From Ralstonia sp. SET104 (GTDB taxonomy: Bacteria; Pseudomonadota; Gammaproteobacteria; Burkholderiales; Burkholderiaceae), in NCBI RefSeq assembly GCF_003851545.1, contig NZ_BHVX01000013.1:62001-126000 (forward strand): a DNA stretch of 64,000 bases, read 5' to 3'. Position 1 is the first letter of the stretch, and every line of letters begins with the position of its first letter. Below the pieces are notes generated by a model, which saw only the letters and a program-made list of their open reading frames with translations, was not told the DNA's origin and searched no databases. This document shows, one piece after another, positions 8,536-19,925 of this stretch. A program made the position numbers and the translations under genes.

Positions 8536-9594
8536 ATGGACAAGCGCGCCACCATCCTTCTCAAGACTCTGATCGAACGGTATATCGCCGAGGGCCAGCC
8601 TGTGGGCTCGCGCACCTTGTCGAAGTATTCGGGGCTCGATCTGTCGCCGGCCACCATCCGCAATGTGATGTCCGACCTGGAGGAGATGGGCTTCATCGCC
8701 AGCCCGCACACTTCAGCCGGGCGCGTGCCGACGCCGCGCGGCTACCGTCTCTTCGTCGATACGATGCTCACCGCCAGCCCGCTGGACGTGCTGAGCACGC
8801 ACGACCGCATGGCGCAGCAGATGGTGGGCGCAATTGCCGAGCAGGTGCGCACGCAACTGGCTTCGCACGGGGCGGAATCATCGCAGCGGGTGATTGCGGC
8901 GGCGGCGCAGACGCTGTCCAACCTCTCGCAGTTTGCCGGCATCGTGATGACGCCGCGCCGCACCCATGCGTTCCGGCAGATCGAATTCCTGCGGCTGTCC
9001 GAGTCGCGCATCCTGCTGATCGTCGTCACGCCCGAGGGCGATGTGCAGAACCGCATCATCCATACCGACACGCCGTACACGCCATCGCAGTTGGTGGAAG
9101 CGGCCAATTACATCAACGCGCACTATGGCGGTCAGACGTTCGATGCCGTGCGCGAAAGCCTGCGCGGCGAGTTGTCTGCGCTGCAGGCCGACATGACCGC
9201 ACTGATGCAGGCGGCCGTCGAGGCGGGCAGCAGTGCCGTTTCAGAAGAGGAACCGGTGGTCATTTCCGGCGAGCGCAAGCTGCTTGACGTGGAAGATCTC
9301 TCTTCGTCCATGGACAAGCTGCGCCGGCTCTTTGCCGTGTTCGAGCAGAAGACCGGCCTGCTGCAATTGCTTGACGTATCGAGCCGTGCCGAAGGCGTGC
9401 AGATCTTCATCGGCGGCGAAAGCAGCCTCGTGCCGCACGAAGACATGGCTGTCATCACCGCGCCGTACGAGGTGGACGGCAAGATCGTCGGCACGCTGGG
9501 CGTGATCGGGCCGATGCGCATGGCGTATGAGCGCGTGATCCCGATCGTGGACATCACGGCCAAGCTGCTCTCCAGCACGCTCAGCCAGTATTGA
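8536..9594 (+). CDS. hrcA: Heat-inducible transcription repressor HrcA
   Basis: A 352-residue repressor. The N-terminal winged-helix region contains the conserved stretches [10 protein letters not shown] and [13 protein letters not shown], with [12 protein letters not shown] just after it; a GAF-like dimerisation region and an inserted segment follow. HrcA normally represses chaperone genes through the CIRCE element. No CIRCE sequence (TTAGCACTC-N9-GAGTGCTAA) was seen in front of grpE, dnaK or dnaJ in this window, so its target (classically groESL) is probably elsewhere. The gene is divergent from nadK; a TAAAAT -10-like hexamer ends only nine bases before the ATG, so the leader must be very short. 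It ends nine bases before the convergent hutC. Confidence 0.96.
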   Translation: MDKRATILLKTLIERYIAEGQPVGSRTLSKYSGLDLSPATIRNVMSDLEEMGFIASPHTSAGRVPTPRGYRLFVDTMLTASPLDVLSTHDRMAQQMVGAIAEQVRTQLASHGAESSQRVIAAAAQTLSNLSQFAGIVMTPRRTHAFRQIEFLRLSESRILLIVVTPEGDVQNRIIHTDTPYTPSQLVEAANYINAHYGGQTFDAVRESLRGELSALQADMTALMQAAVEAGSSAVSEEEPVVISGERKLLDVEDLSSSMDKLRRLFAVFEQKTGLLQLLDVSSRAEGVQIFIGGESSLVPHEDMAVITAPYEVDGKIVGTLGVIGPMRMAYERVIPIVDITAKLLSSTLSQY

Positions 9595-9603
9595 CCGCCC
9601 GCC

Positions 9604-10317
9604 TCAGAAACTGCCCGTGAACTGATACCGCCCGCCTGGGTGCCACATGGTCGCCACCGAGGCGACCTGGCCTTGGGACAGCGTCTTCCGACGCAGCATC
9701 AGGCACGGCTCGCGCACGTCCATGTGCAGCATCTCGGCAATCTCGCGCGGCGGCAGGCGTGCTTCGATGCCGTAATCCACGCCCTGCAATGGGGCGGCGC
9801 GCATCAGGTAGGCGTTTGGCGTGGTCTGCGTGAAATCCTGTTCCATGTAGTCGGGCGCCAGCGTTGCGTTCACCCACCGGTCTTCCACCTGGATTGGCAG
9901 CTCGTTTTCGAAATGCACAATCAGCGAGTGGAATAGCGCATACCCCGTCGACACCCCAAACGACGCAGCCAGCGCTTCATTGGCGCGTGCGCGTTCGAGC
10001 TTGTGCAGCTCGGCGCGGTGCTGGTGGCCGCGCGCGGCAATTTCCTCGGCGATGTTGCGGATTGCCACCAGCGTCGCCTGGTACTTCTGCTGCGCGACGA
10101 ACGTCCCAAGCCCTTGCACGCGCGTGAGGATCTGCTCGGCGGTCAGTTCGCGCAGCGCGCGGTTGACCGTCATGCGAGACACGCCAAAGGTCTGCGCGAG
10201 CGTGGTCTCCCCGGGAATCATCTCGCCCTCTTGCCACTCGCCGCTGCGGATGCGCGCGAGGATGTCTTCCTTGATGCGCTGGAAGGCGGGGGTGCTGGCG
10301 GACTGATCTTGTGACAT
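9604..10317 (-). CDS. hutC: Histidine utilization repressor, GntR/HutC family
   Basis: A 237-residue regulator. The N-terminal GntR-type winged helix contains IPGETTLAQTFGVSRMTVNRAL (split here as IPGETTLAQTFG and VSRMTVNRAL), followed by a UTRA ligand-binding domain (about 95-230) that in this family senses urocanate. It is transcribed divergently from hutU, with a perfect palindrome in the shared intergenic region that I propose as its operator. Family knowledge: HutC represses the hut genes and urocanate relieves repression. Start ATG at 10317. Confidence 0.95.
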   Translation of the reverse strand: MSQDQSASTPAFQRIKEDILARIRSGEWQEGEMIPGETTLAQTFGVSRMTVNRALRELTAEQILTRVQGLGTFVAQQKYQATLVAIRNIAEEIAARGHQHRAELHKLERARANEALAASFGVSTGYALFHSLIVHFENELPIQVEDRWVNATLAPDYMEQDFTQTTPNAYLMRAAPLQGVDYGIEARLPPREIAEMLHMDVREPCLMLRRKTLSQGQVASVATMWHPGGRYQFTGSF

Positions 10318-10426
10318 GGAGGCGACTTTGGGTGCGGTTTGGCGGCCGGTGTGATGTGCCGATGTGATGCTCGGACTGCGGCCATCATCAGGGTTTGCTC
10401 TTAGCTTGTAAAGTTTTCTTGCCTAA

Positions 10427-10440
10427 GTTGTATATACAAC
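10427..10440. promoter_or_regulatory. Candidate HutC operator
   Basis: GTTGTATATACAAC is a perfect 14-base palindrome 43 bases before the hutU ATG and 109 bases before hutC on the other strand. GntR-family regulators typically bind short palindromes of this kind, with TGTA and TACA half-sites. Its position would allow control of hutU and autoregulation of hutC. Confidence 0.7.
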
Positions 10441-10483
10441 ATAAGATGCGCTTCATGCCAAAGGAGTTCGTAGGAGACCTCAC

Positions 10484-12202
<1,719 letters not shown>

Positions 12203-12228
12203 GTTAGAAACATCCTCCTCGCACGTTT

Positions 12229-13785
12229 ATGAACACCATGACCACGCCTTCCATCCTCACGCTGCAACCCGGCGCCATGACCTTCGCCGATCTGCGCCGC
12301 GTCTGGCTGGCCCAGACGCCCGTCGCGCTGTCGGGCGACTGCGCCGCCGCCATCGAGGCATCGGCTGCCACCGTGCAGGCCATCGTTGCCAAGGGCGAGC
12401 CGGCCTACGGCATCAACACCGGTTTCGGCCTGCTGGCCAAGACGCAAATCCCCACGCACGAGCTGGAGCGCCTGCAACGCAACCTGATCCTGTCGCACGC
12501 CGTGGGTACTGGCGAAGACGTGAGCGACAGCGTTGCGCGTCTCATACTGCTGATGAAAGCAGCGAGCCTTGCACGCGGCTACTCGGGCGTGCGCCGTGTC
12601 GTGATCGACACACTGCTGGCGCTGCTGAACGCGGGCATCGTGCCGTGCATCCCATCCAAGGGCTCGGTGGGCGCGTCGGGCGACCTGGCGCCGCTGGCAC
12701 ACATGACGCTGGCCCTGCTGGGCGAGGGCGAGGTACGCGTGAATGGCGTGCGCACCCCGGCACGCGAAGCGCTGGCTGCTGCCGGTATTGAGCCGATCGC
12801 ACTGGCTGCCAAGGAGGGCTTGGCGCTCATCAACGGCACGCAGGTGTCGACCGCGCTGGCGCTCAACGGCCTGTTCCTTGCCGAGCGTCTGCTGCAGGCC
12901 GCCACCGTGGCGGGGGCGCTTTCCGTCGATGCCGCCAAGGGCAGCGACGCCCCGTTCGACCCGCGTGTGCACACTGTGCGCGGCCAGGCCGGGCAGATTG
13001 CCACCGCCGCTGTGTACCGCAACCTGCTGGCCGGCAGTGCCATCCGCAAGTCGCACCTCGTGGGCGACAAGCGCGTGCAGGACCCATACAGCCTGCGCTG
13101 CCAGCCGCAAGTCATGGGCGCATGCTTTGACCTGATCCGCCAGGCTGGCGCCACGCTGCTGACCGAAGCCAACGCCGTGACCGACAACCCCCTGGTCTAC
13201 GCCGATGCCGGTGAAGTGATTTCGGGCGGAAACTTCCACGCCGAGCCGGTAGCGTTCGCAGCCGACATGCTGGCGATGGCGATTGCCGAAATCGGTGCAC
13301 TGTCCGAGCGCCGCATCGCACTGCTGATCGATTCCACGCTGTCGGGCCTGCCCCCGTTCCTGGTCGAGCAACCGGGCCTGAACTCGGGCTTCATGATTGC
13401 GCACGTCACGGCCGCCGCGCTGGCGTCGGAAAACAAGACGTTCGCCCATCCGGCCAGCGTCGACAGCCTGCCGACCTCCGCCAACCAGGAAGACCACGTC
13501 AGCATGGCGACCTTCGCTGGCCGCCGCCTGAACGACATGGCCGACAACACTGCCACCATCGTCGGCATCGAAGCGCTGGCCGCCGCACAGGGCATCGACT
13601 TCCACAAGCCGTTAGCGACGTCCGACACGCTGGCGACCGCGCACGGCTGCATCCGCTCGCGCGTGGCGTACTACGGTGAAGATCGCCTGTTCGCCCCCGA
13701 CATCGAAGCGGCCCGTCGCCTCGTTCTCAGCGGCGATCTGGGCGATTCGTGCCGCGCTCAACTGGCGGCGCTCTCGCTCGCATGA
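12229..13785 (+). CDS. hutH: Histidine ammonia-lyase
   Basis: A 518-residue enzyme that deaminates histidine to urocanate, the first step of the hut pathway. The tripeptide Ala149-Ser150-Gly151 in [15 protein letters not shown] is the autocatalytic precursor of the MIO prosthetic group. Other conserved stretches are YGINTGFG and NPLVY. Its TGA stop overlaps the ATG of hutG by four bases (ATGA), indicating translational coupling. An internal ATG four codons downstream (MTTPS) is an alternative start. Confidence 0.98.
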   Translation: MNTMTTPSILTLQPGAMTFADLRRVWLAQTPVALSGDCAAAIEASAATVQAIVAKGEPAYGINTGFGLLAKTQIPTHELERLQRNLILSHAVGTGEDVSDSVARLILLMKAASLARGYSGVRRVVIDTLLALLNAGIVPCIPSKGSVGASGDLAPLAHMTLALLGEGEVRVNGVRTPAREALAAAGIEPIALAAKEGLALINGTQVSTALALNGLFLAERLLQAATVAGALSVDAAKGSDAPFDPRVHTVRGQAGQIATAAVYRNLLAGSAIRKSHLVGDKRVQDPYSLRCQPQVMGACFDLIRQAGATLLTEANAVTDNPLVYADAGEVISGGNFHAEPVAFAADMLAMAIAEIGALSERRIALLIDSTLSGLPPFLVEQPGLNSGFMIAHVTAAALASENKTFAHPASVDSLPTSANQEDHVSMATFAGRRLNDMADNTATIVGIEALAAAQGIDFHKPLATSDTLATAHGCIRSRVAYYGEDRLFAPDIEAARRLVLSGDLGDSCRAQLAALSLA

Positions 13786-14765
13786 TCATGCTGGTCCACG
13801 CCGAACCTACCGTCTGGCAAGGCCGCGTCGATGCGGAGGAAGGGCCGCTGGGCCTGCGCTGGCACCAGACCGTGCGCCGCATCGATACATCGATGCCGCT
13901 GGCCGATACCGTTGCGCTGGCAGGTTTTGCGTGCGACGCAGGTGTCGCGCGCAACCACGGACGCACAGGCGCACGGGCTGGCCCGAATGCCATCCGGAAG
14001 ATGCTCGCCAACCTGCCGGCGCGCGCGGGCCGGGTGGTCGTCGATGCGGGCGACGTGACGTGCCACGGTGACGCGCTGGAAGAGGCGCAGGCGGAGCTGT
14101 CCGGCGTGCTGCACGATCTGCTCGATCGCGGCGCATTCCCGATCGCGCTGGGCGGTGGGCATGAGATTGCGTGGGCGTCGTTCGGCGGTTTGGCGCGGCA
14201 TTTGGCGGGCAAGTCGAAGCAGGCGCCACGCATCGGCATCCTCAACCTCGATGCGCATTTTGATCTGCGCGCGGGCGAGCATGGCAGCTCCGGTACGCCA
14301 TTCCGCCAGATCGCCGAAGACTGCGCACGGCGCGGCTGGCCGTTCCACTACGCCTGCCTGGGCGTGAGCACCTACGCGAATACAGAGGCGCTGTTTGCCC
14401 GGGCGCGCCAACTTGGCGTGCGCTGGATGCACGACGACGAAATGGACATCATGCAGCTCGCCCATGTGCTGCAGGTGGTCGAGGTCTTCTTGAGCCAAGT
14501 CGACCACGTCTATTTGACGATGTGTCTGGATGTGCTGCCAGCGGGCATCGCCCCCGGCGTGAGCGCACCGTCTGCGCGCGGCGTGTCGATGGACGTGATC
14601 GAGCCCATCGTCGATCGCGTGGTCAGCTCGGGCAAGCTTCGGCTGGCGGACGTGGCTGAATTGAACCCATCGCTCGACATTGACAACCACACCGCTCGTG
14701 TCGCCGCCCGCCTGGTGGCGCGGGTGGCTGACGGCATTGGTCTGCAAGGAGCGACGCATGACTGA
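13782..14765 (+). CDS. hutG: Formimidoylglutamase (arginase family)
   Basis: A 327-residue metal-dependent hydrolase of the arginase/ureohydrolase family. The manganese ligands are visible in [13 protein letters not shown] and the later [17 protein letters not shown] stretch, the last being typical of formimidoylglutamases rather than agmatinases. It releases formamide from formimidoylglutamate to give glutamate, so this pathway ends in one step and needs no HutF deiminase. Start is the ATG overlapping the hutH stop; the 3' end overlaps hutI by eight bases. Substrate is inferred from context. Confidence 0.92.
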   Translation: MIMLVHAEPTVWQGRVDAEEGPLGLRWHQTVRRIDTSMPLADTVALAGFACDAGVARNHGRTGARAGPNAIRKMLANLPARAGRVVVDAGDVTCHGDALEEAQAELSGVLHDLLDRGAFPIALGGGHEIAWASFGGLARHLAGKSKQAPRIGILNLDAHFDLRAGEHGSSGTPFRQIAEDCARRGWPFHYACLGVSTYANTEALFARARQLGVRWMHDDEMDIMQLAHVLQVVEVFLSQVDHVYLTMCLDVLPAGIAPGVSAPSARGVSMDVIEPIVDRVVSSGKLRLADVAELNPSLDIDNHTARVAARLVARVADGIGLQGATHD

Positions 14766-15984
14766 CATCCACTGGGATGCGCTCTGGACCAACGTCCACC
14801 TCGCTACGCTGGCCGCCGACGCTGATGGCTACGGCGAAATTCGCGACGGCGCCATTGCCGTCAAAGAGGGCCGCATTACTTGGCTTGGCGCCCGTGCGGA
14901 TTTGCCCGCCAACGCCCGCGCCACGTGCGAGCATGACGGCGGCGGCGCATGGCTCACGCCCGGTCTGATCGACTGCCATACCCACCTCGTCTACGCCGGC
15001 AACCGCAGCAATGAATTCGAAGCGCGCCTGAATGGTGTGCCCTACGAAGAGATCGCACGTGCGGGCGGCGGCATCCTCTCCACCGTGCGCGCTACGCGTG
15101 CGGCAAGCGAAGACGCGCTCGCCGGCGCCAGCCTGCCGCGCCTGAACGCGTTGCGCGCCGAAGGTGTCACCACCGTCGAAATCAAATCCGGTTACGGCCT
15201 GAACCTGGAAACCGAGCGCCGCATGCTGCGCGCCGCACGGCGCTTTGGCCAGACATTGCCGGTGCGCGTGCGTACGACCTTCCTCGGCGCGCACGCGGTG
15301 CCGCCTGAATTCGCCGGCCGGGCAGATGACTACATCGACCACCTCTGCGCCGACGTGCTGCCCGCGCTCGCGGCGGAGGGCCTCGTCGATGCGGTCGATG
15401 CCTTCTGTGAAACCATTGGTTTTTCCTCCGCGCAGACGGCGCGCATGTTCGACGCCGCGCAGCGTCTTGGTCTGCCGGTCAAGCTGCACGCGGAACAGCT
15501 TTCCGACCAGGGCGGGGCAGCACTCGTGGCGCGTTACGGCGGCTTGTCTGCCGATCACCTCGAATGCCTGACGGACGAGGGCGTCGCCGCCATGGCGCAA
15601 GCGGGTACCGTGGCTGTGTTGTTGCCTGGCGCGTTTTATTGCCTGCGCGAGACGCGCCTCCCGCCGATGGCCGCCCTGCGCGCGGCTGCTGTGCCGATGG
15701 CTGTGTCGACCGATTGCAATCCGGGCACCTCGCCGCTCACCTCGCTGCTGCTGGCAATGAACATGGCGTGCACGCTGTTCCGCTTGACGCCGCTGGAAGC
15801 GCTGACCGGCGCCACGCGCCACGCTGCCGCTGCGCTGGGCCTGTCCGGCACCTGCGGCGTGCTCGCACCGGGCTGCGCGGCGGACTTCGCGCTCTGGCGC
15901 ATTGATCGGCCCGCCGATCTGGCGTATGCGATGGGCTTTAACCCCTGCGTCGGCGTGGTCAAGGATGGCGTGGCGGTGGCGTAG
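14758..15984 (+). CDS. hutI: Imidazolonepropionase
   Basis: A 408-residue amidohydrolase that opens the imidazolone ring to give formimidoylglutamate. Metal-site motifs include [16 protein letters not shown] near residue 70, [12 protein letters not shown] and [16 protein letters not shown] seven bases before the ATG, inside the end of hutG, fixes the start. Last gene of the hut operon; no hutD, hutF or histidine/urocanate permease gene follows. Confidence 0.97.
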   Translation: MTDIHWDALWTNVHLATLAADADGYGEIRDGAIAVKEGRITWLGARADLPANARATCEHDGGGAWLTPGLIDCHTHLVYAGNRSNEFEARLNGVPYEEIARAGGGILSTVRATRAASEDALAGASLPRLNALRAEGVTTVEIKSGYGLNLETERRMLRAARRFGQTLPVRVRTTFLGAHAVPPEFAGRADDYIDHLCADVLPALAAEGLVDAVDAFCETIGFSSAQTARMFDAAQRLGLPVKLHAEQLSDQGGAALVARYGGLSADHLECLTDEGVAAMAQAGTVAVLLPGAFYCLRETRLPPMAALRAAAVPMAVSTDCNPGTSPLTSLLLAMNMACTLFRLTPLEALTGATRHAAAALGLSGTCGVLAPGCAADFALWRIDRPADLAYAMGFNPCVGVVKDGVAVA

Positions 15985-16006
15985 GAGCGCGCGAGAACTC
16001 GGCTCG

Positions 16007-16012
16007 TATAAT
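16007..16012 (+). promoter_or_regulatory. Likely -10 element of hemH
   Basis: TATAAT lies 29 bases before the preferred ATG of hemH. No convincing -35 is seen at the usual spacing. Transcription from here would start near 16019, leaving almost no leader for the GTG at 16027 and favouring ATG 16042. Confidence 0.5.
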
Positions 16013-16041
16013 CGGCCGGGTCAACCGTGAATCCGCGTTCC

Positions 16042-17157
16042 ATGCCCTTTTTGCCCGAACCCCTGTTCCAGCACGGCCAGCCCGATCGCACGGCGATCCT
16101 GCTGGTGAATCTCGGCACGCCGGACGGCACCTCGCCGCGCGAGGTTGGCCGCTACCTGCGCCAGTTCCTGTCCGATCCGCGCGTGGTGGAAATTCCGCGC
16201 GCCGCGTGGTGGTTCATTCTCAATGTGCTGATCCTGCCGCTACGCTCGCGGGCGTCGGCGCACAAGTACGAGAGCATCTGGCTGCGCGAGGCCAACATGA
16301 CGGGCTCGCCGCTACTGGTCTACAGCGAGCGCCAGGCGCATGCACTGCAGCAGTTGCTCAACGCGCATGGCCATGATGTGGTGGTCGCCTGCGCCATGCG
16401 CTACGGCAATCCGTCGATCCCGTCAGTCATACAGGCGCTGCGCAAGCAAGGCGTGGAACGCATCCTCGTGCTGCCGATGTATCCGCAATATTCCGGCACC
16501 ACCACCGCCACGGCCTTCGACGAGGTCTTCCGTGTGCTGGGCGAGATGCGCAATCAACCGGAGCTGCGGCTGGTCAAGCATTTCCATGACGACCCGGCCT
16601 ACATCAACGCGCTGCACCAGCAAGTGGGCGCGTACTGGGCGCAGCACGGCGCGCCGGACTTTGCGCGCGGCGACAAGCTGCTTCTGTCGTTCCACGGCGT
16701 GCCGCGCCGCACGCTGGAACTGGGCGATCCCTACCACTGCGAATGCCTGAAGACCGGCCGCCTGCTGGGCGAGGCGCTTGGCCTGCAGCCGGGGCAGTAC
16801 CTCGTCACGTTCCAGTCACGCTTCGGGCGCGCCGAATGGCTGCAGCCGTACACAGCGCCCACGCTGGAAGAACTCGGCCGCGTCGGCACCAACCGCGTCG
16901 ACGTCTTCTGCCCGGGTTTTCCGGCCGATTGCCTGGAGACGCTGGAAGAGATCGCGATGGAAGGGCAGTCCACCTTCCGCGTCGCCGGCGGCAAGGAATT
17001 CCACTACATCCCCTGCCTGAACGATAACGAGGCGTGGATCGCCGGTATTGCCGACATTGCACTGGCGCATCTGCAGGGCTGGCCGCTCACACTCACGCAT
17101 CCGCATGTGCTGGAGGCCAGCCGCACGCGTGCGCAAAGCAAGGGTGCCGCCGCATGA
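16042..17157 (+). CDS. hemH: Ferrochelatase
   Basis: A 371-residue enzyme that inserts ferrous iron into protoporphyrin IX, the last step of heme synthesis. The conserved opening is [14 protein letters not shown] and the metal-site histidine lies in [21 protein letters not shown]; a [12 protein letters not shown] stretch precedes the C-terminal part. Length matches bacterial ferrochelatases with a short extension. The frame also has a GTG at 16027, but the TATAAT at 16007 argues for ATG 16042. The stop overlaps the ATG of hslR (ATGA). Confidence 0.95.
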   Translation: MPFLPEPLFQHGQPDRTAILLVNLGTPDGTSPREVGRYLRQFLSDPRVVEIPRAAWWFILNVLILPLRSRASAHKYESIWLREANMTGSPLLVYSERQAHALQQLLNAHGHDVVVACAMRYGNPSIPSVIQALRKQGVERILVLPMYPQYSGTTTATAFDEVFRVLGEMRNQPELRLVKHFHDDPAYINALHQQVGAYWAQHGAPDFARGDKLLLSFHGVPRRTLELGDPYHCECLKTGRLLGEALGLQPGQYLVTFQSRFGRAEWLQPYTAPTLEELGRVGTNRVDVFCPGFPADCLETLEEIAMEGQSTFRVAGGKEFHYIPCLNDNEAWIAGIADIALAHLQGWPLTLTHPHVLEASRTRAQSKGAAA

Positions 17158-17552
17158 AAGTGAGTACGGACGCGACTGACCGCGTACGCATCGATAAATG
17201 GCTGTGGGCGGCGCGCTTCTTTAAAACGCGCTCGCAGGCAACCGACGCCGTGGAGCGTGGCCGGGTCCAGATCAACGACCAGCCGGTTCGCCCTGCCAAG
17301 GACGTCAAAATTGGTGACCACGTGCGAGTGCACGCGCATGAACAGCAGTGGGAAGTGCGGGTGCTGGCGCTGGCCGAAGTGCGCGGCCCGGCCTCGGTCG
17401 CGCAAACGCTCTATGCGGAGACGGAATCGAGCCGCTTAAAACGCGAAGAAAACGCCGACAGACGCCGGCTGTATCGAGAACCCGCCACGCAAATCATCGG
17501 CCGCCCCACCAAACGTGACCGGCGGAGCCTTGACAAACTTGGCGGAGAATGA
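17154..17552 (+). CDS. hslR: S4-domain RNA-binding heat shock protein Hsp15
   Basis: A 132-residue basic protein with an N-terminal S4 domain ([18 protein letters not shown], here shown as [10 protein letters not shown] and FFKTRSQA, about 12-29) and a Lys/Arg-rich tail. Hsp15 homologues bind stalled 50S subunits that carry a peptidyl-tRNA. Its start overlaps the hemH stop. The hemH-hslR pairing followed by grpE/dnaK heat-shock genes is consistent with a stress role. Confidence 0.88.
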   Translation: MKVSTDATDRVRIDKWLWAARFFKTRSQATDAVERGRVQINDQPVRPAKDVKIGDHVRVHAHEQQWEVRVLALAEVRGPASVAQTLYAETESSRLKREENADRRRLYREPATQIIGRPTKRDRRSLDKLGGE

Positions 17553-17573
17553 GGCATGCCGCGCGAGTGTGTG

Positions 17574-17768
17574 CTAACTTGATATGCTCAGGCCGCGCGG
17601 CATCTGCTGCATTTGCGCGGGCTTGATGATGTAGTGCTTGAAGAATGCCTTGCCGCTACCGTATTCCGTATAACGCGGCGTGACGGCGCCAGACAGGCAA
17701 ATGAACGTTGTGGCTGCGGTCAGGGTCAACAGCAGAAGCACGGTCAGAACGGGCAGCTTGTTGTGCAT
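17574..17768 (-). CDS. Small single-pass membrane or secreted protein, unknown function
   Basis: A 64-residue protein with one N-terminal hydrophobic segment (VLTVLLLLTLTAATTFICL, about 7-25) that could be a signal anchor or uncleaved signal peptide, followed by a mainly polar, slightly basic tail. A GAGGG site precedes the ATG at 17768; the frame is open to 17828. No family is recognised. It is convergent with hslR and upstream of the divergent grpE promoter region. Confidence 0.55.
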   Translation of the reverse strand: MHNKLPVLTVLLLLTLTAATTFICLSGAVTPRYTEYGSGKAFFKHYIIKPAQMQQMPRGLSISS

Positions 17769-17924
17769 GGTACGAACCCTCAAAGAAGCTCGCGCCCCCC
17801 AGTTTTTTCTTGCATCATAGGCGGCCAATTAGGGCGTCGCAATTGCGGTGCCGTTGCAGTCTGATGAAAGTTGTAACCCCATATTTCGTGATGCACGGCG
17901 CACAGTTGTCGCGCATCCGGTGCC

Positions 17925-17950
17925 CTTGAAAAGCGCGCCAAATGCCCCAT
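17925..17950 (+). promoter_or_regulatory. Sigma-32 heat-shock promoter of grpE
   Basis: CTTGAAA (17925-17931), a 13-base spacer and CCCCAT (17945-17950) match the sigma-32 consensus (CTTGAAA-N11-16-CCCCATNT) at every listed -35 and -10 base. The grpE ATG is 80 bases further on. Confidence 0.88.
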
Positions 17951-18030
17951 AACGGGGACAAATCGTTTGTAAAAATCCAGCGGATCGTCTTCGGGCACAT
18001 GCCGTGCGTCGATCCGCTTTATCCAGCGCT

Positions 18031-18678
18031 ATGAAACACACTTCGGATACCCACTCGAACTCGGACATGCCAATCGACACCCAAGCCACCCAGCCGAACC
18101 AATCGGCGACGGATCAGGCGGCGAACGCCTATTCGAGCCAGGCTCAACGTGCCAGCGCCGACGCCCAGGCCGTCGCCGGCGACGAAGCTGCTGTGGCAGA
18201 AGCCGTGGCCGGAGCGGACGTCGCTGAACTGCGCCGTCAACTGGAAGCCGCTGAAGAAAAGGCGCGTCAGAACTACGAGAACTGGGCGCGCGCCACAGCC
18301 GAAGGCGAAAACATCCGCCGCCGCGGGCAAGACGATGTGGCCAAGGCCCACAAGTTCGCCATTGAAGGCTTTGCCGAATACCTGCTGCCTGTGATGGACA
18401 GCCTGCAAGCCGCGCTTGCCGACACGTCGGGCGACGCCACCAAGCTGCGCGAAGGCGTTGAACTCACGCTCAAGCAGCTCTACGCCGCGTTCGAAAAGGG
18501 CCGCGTGACCGAACTGAACCCGGTGGGTGAAAAGTTTGACCCGCATCGCCATCAAGCCATCTCGATGGTGCCCGCTGACCAGGAAACCAACACGGTTGTG
18601 ACCGTGCTCCAGCGCGGTTACACACTGGCTGACCGCGTGCTGCGCCCGGCCCTCGTGACGGTGGCTGCGCCCAAGTAA
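18031..18678 (+). CDS. grpE: Nucleotide exchange factor GrpE
   Basis: A 215-residue co-chaperone that releases ADP from DnaK. An acidic, Ala/Gln-rich disordered N-terminus (to about 65) is followed by the long dimerising helix ([20 protein letters not shown], shown in part) and the C-terminal beta domain with [12 protein letters not shown] and the terminal LRPALVTVA. Length is typical for betaproteobacteria. Start at ATG 18031 is chosen although no clear ribosome-binding site precedes it; ATG 18067 is an alternative. A textbook sigma-32 promoter lies upstream. dnaK and dnaJ are 3 kb downstream on the same strand, separated by trx-like, rnk and pldA genes. Confidence 0.97.
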   Translation: MKHTSDTHSNSDMPIDTQATQPNQSATDQAANAYSSQAQRASADAQAVAGDEAAVAEAVAGADVAELRRQLEAAEEKARQNYENWARATAEGENIRRRGQDDVAKAHKFAIEGFAEYLLPVMDSLQAALADTSGDATKLREGVELTLKQLYAAFEKGRVTELNPVGEKFDPHRHQAISMVPADQETNTVVTVLQRGYTLADRVLRPALVTVAAPK

Positions 18679-18690
18679 GCCAACGGCCTC

Positions 18691-19116
18691 ATGATCCAGA
18701 ACACTGCCACCTCGCGTGATGCCAAAACGGCGATCCCGGTCGACAAGACCGCGTTCGCGGCGTTCGGCATGCGCGAGGTGAATATCGAGACCTTCGACGC
18801 GGCCATTGCGGCAGCGGGCGACGCGCTCGTGTGCGTGTTCTTCTGGGGCGTGGATTGCTTCAACTGCGAGATGGCCAAGAAAGCCATGCTCGCGCAGCCG
18901 GCTGCCATGCGTGAGCTTGGCCTGCATTGGCTGCATGCCAATGTCTACGCACACCCGGAGTTGGGTCAGCGTTTTGGCTTACATGGTATTCCGGTGTTCA
19001 TGTTCTTCCATCGTGGCAAGAAACTCGGCCGGGCGACCGGCTGGCATGGCCACGCGCAGTTTGCCGCTGCTGTTGCCAATGCGCGTAACAAGCTGGCCGG
19101 CAAGCCGCTCGTCTGA
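18691..19116 (+). CDS. Thioredoxin family protein
   Basis: A 141-residue cytoplasmic thioredoxin-fold protein (no signal peptide). The redox site is Cys-Phe-Asn-Cys in WGVDCFNCE instead of WCGPC, and a cis-proline occurs in GIPVFMFF as in thioredoxins. It follows grpE by 12 bases and is likely co-induced from the sigma-32 promoter. The role is probably a disulfide reductase or redox-linked stress protein; the substrate is unknown. Confidence 0.82.
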   Translation: MIQNTATSRDAKTAIPVDKTAFAAFGMREVNIETFDAAIAAAGDALVCVFFWGVDCFNCEMAKKAMLAQPAAMRELGLHWLHANVYAHPELGQRFGLHGIPVFMFFHRGKKLGRATGWHGHAQFAAAVANARNKLAGKPLV

Positions 19117-19447
19117 CGCAGCGTTCATCATGACGTCGATGCCGATGGCTGCGGCCTTTCTTCTCGCTTCGTCTTCCCGTGCCATGCGCCCTAAGCGCGT
19201 GGCGCGCACCTTGCCGCGCGCCGCTCAGGCGATGACCGCGGCCCTTGCCGCCGCCCGGCGGTTGTTCTAGTGCCCTTGCGGCACGTTGCCGCCGGGCTCG
19301 CTCCACCTTCACCAGCAGTTCCAGTTCCGTATTTCCGCCGGCCGGCCTGTGCGCCCGCTGGTTTTCTTGCCGCTGCATTGCGTTGGCCCGGAAGGCTATC
19401 GGCAGCGGCTTTGCCTAGTGTTGAACATAGACCCGTAGGAGATCGCC
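19117..19447. other. 331-base region without a convincing gene
   Basis: Between the thioredoxin-like gene and rnk. A short open frame (about 19130-19270, 46 codons, Ala/Arg-rich) has no ribosome-binding site or recognisable product. The right end carries the rnk leader with AGGAG at 19438-19442. I see no terminator or RNA gene. Confidence 0.5.
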
Positions 19448-19855
19448 ATGTCCAAAGCAGCCGCCATCTACTTGACCGAGCTTGACCTCACCCGCCTGGA
19501 AAACGCCGCCACCCGCGCCGGTAGCAATTCGCCGCTGGCCGATCTGGTCGACGATTTGATCGCCCGTGCCAATGTGGTGCCCGGCGACAAGATCCCCGCG
19601 GATGTGGTGACCATGAACTCGGTGGTGCGCGTGGTGGATGACGCCGGTGCGGAGCAGGAATGGACGCTCGTCTACCCGGACGAGGCCAACGTGACGTCAG
19701 CCAAGCTGTCGGTGCTCTCGCCGATGGGCGCGGCGCTGCTGGGCGCGCGCGCGGGCAAGTCGGTCAAATACTCGGCACCCAACGGTGTTGAGCATTCTTT
19801 GCGCATCGAGCGCGTTGCGTTCCAGCCCGAGGCCAGCGGCCAGCACACGCTATAA
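19448..19855 (+). CDS. rnk: Nucleoside diphosphate kinase regulator Rnk
   Basis: A 135-residue protein of the GreA/GreB C-terminal-like family. The beta-rich domain shows VTMNSVVRVVD, EWTLVYPDEA and SVLSPMGAALLGARAGKS, the hallmark FKBP-like fold that binds RNA polymerase. The N-terminal 40 residues form the short coiled region typical of Rnk rather than the long Gre coiled coil. AGGAG seven bases before the ATG supports the start. Rnk influences nucleoside diphosphate kinase levels; precise function here is inferred from the family. Confidence 0.9.
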   Translation: MSKAAAIYLTELDLTRLENAATRAGSNSPLADLVDDLIARANVVPGDKIPADVVTMNSVVRVVDDAGAEQEWTLVYPDEANVTSAKLSVLSPMGAALLGARAGKSVKYSAPNGVEHSLRIERVAFQPEASGQHTL

Positions 19856-19925
19856 GCCACACGGGGTTTAGAACCGATTCAAGATCCGTGGCGAGCAGCG
19901 ATGCAGCGGGATCGCGGGCGGGTTT

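Noticed and set aside
19130-19270. 46-codon open frame between the thioredoxin-like gene and rnk
   Set aside because: Ala/Arg-rich, no ribosome-binding site and no recognisable product; likely chance in GC-rich DNA.
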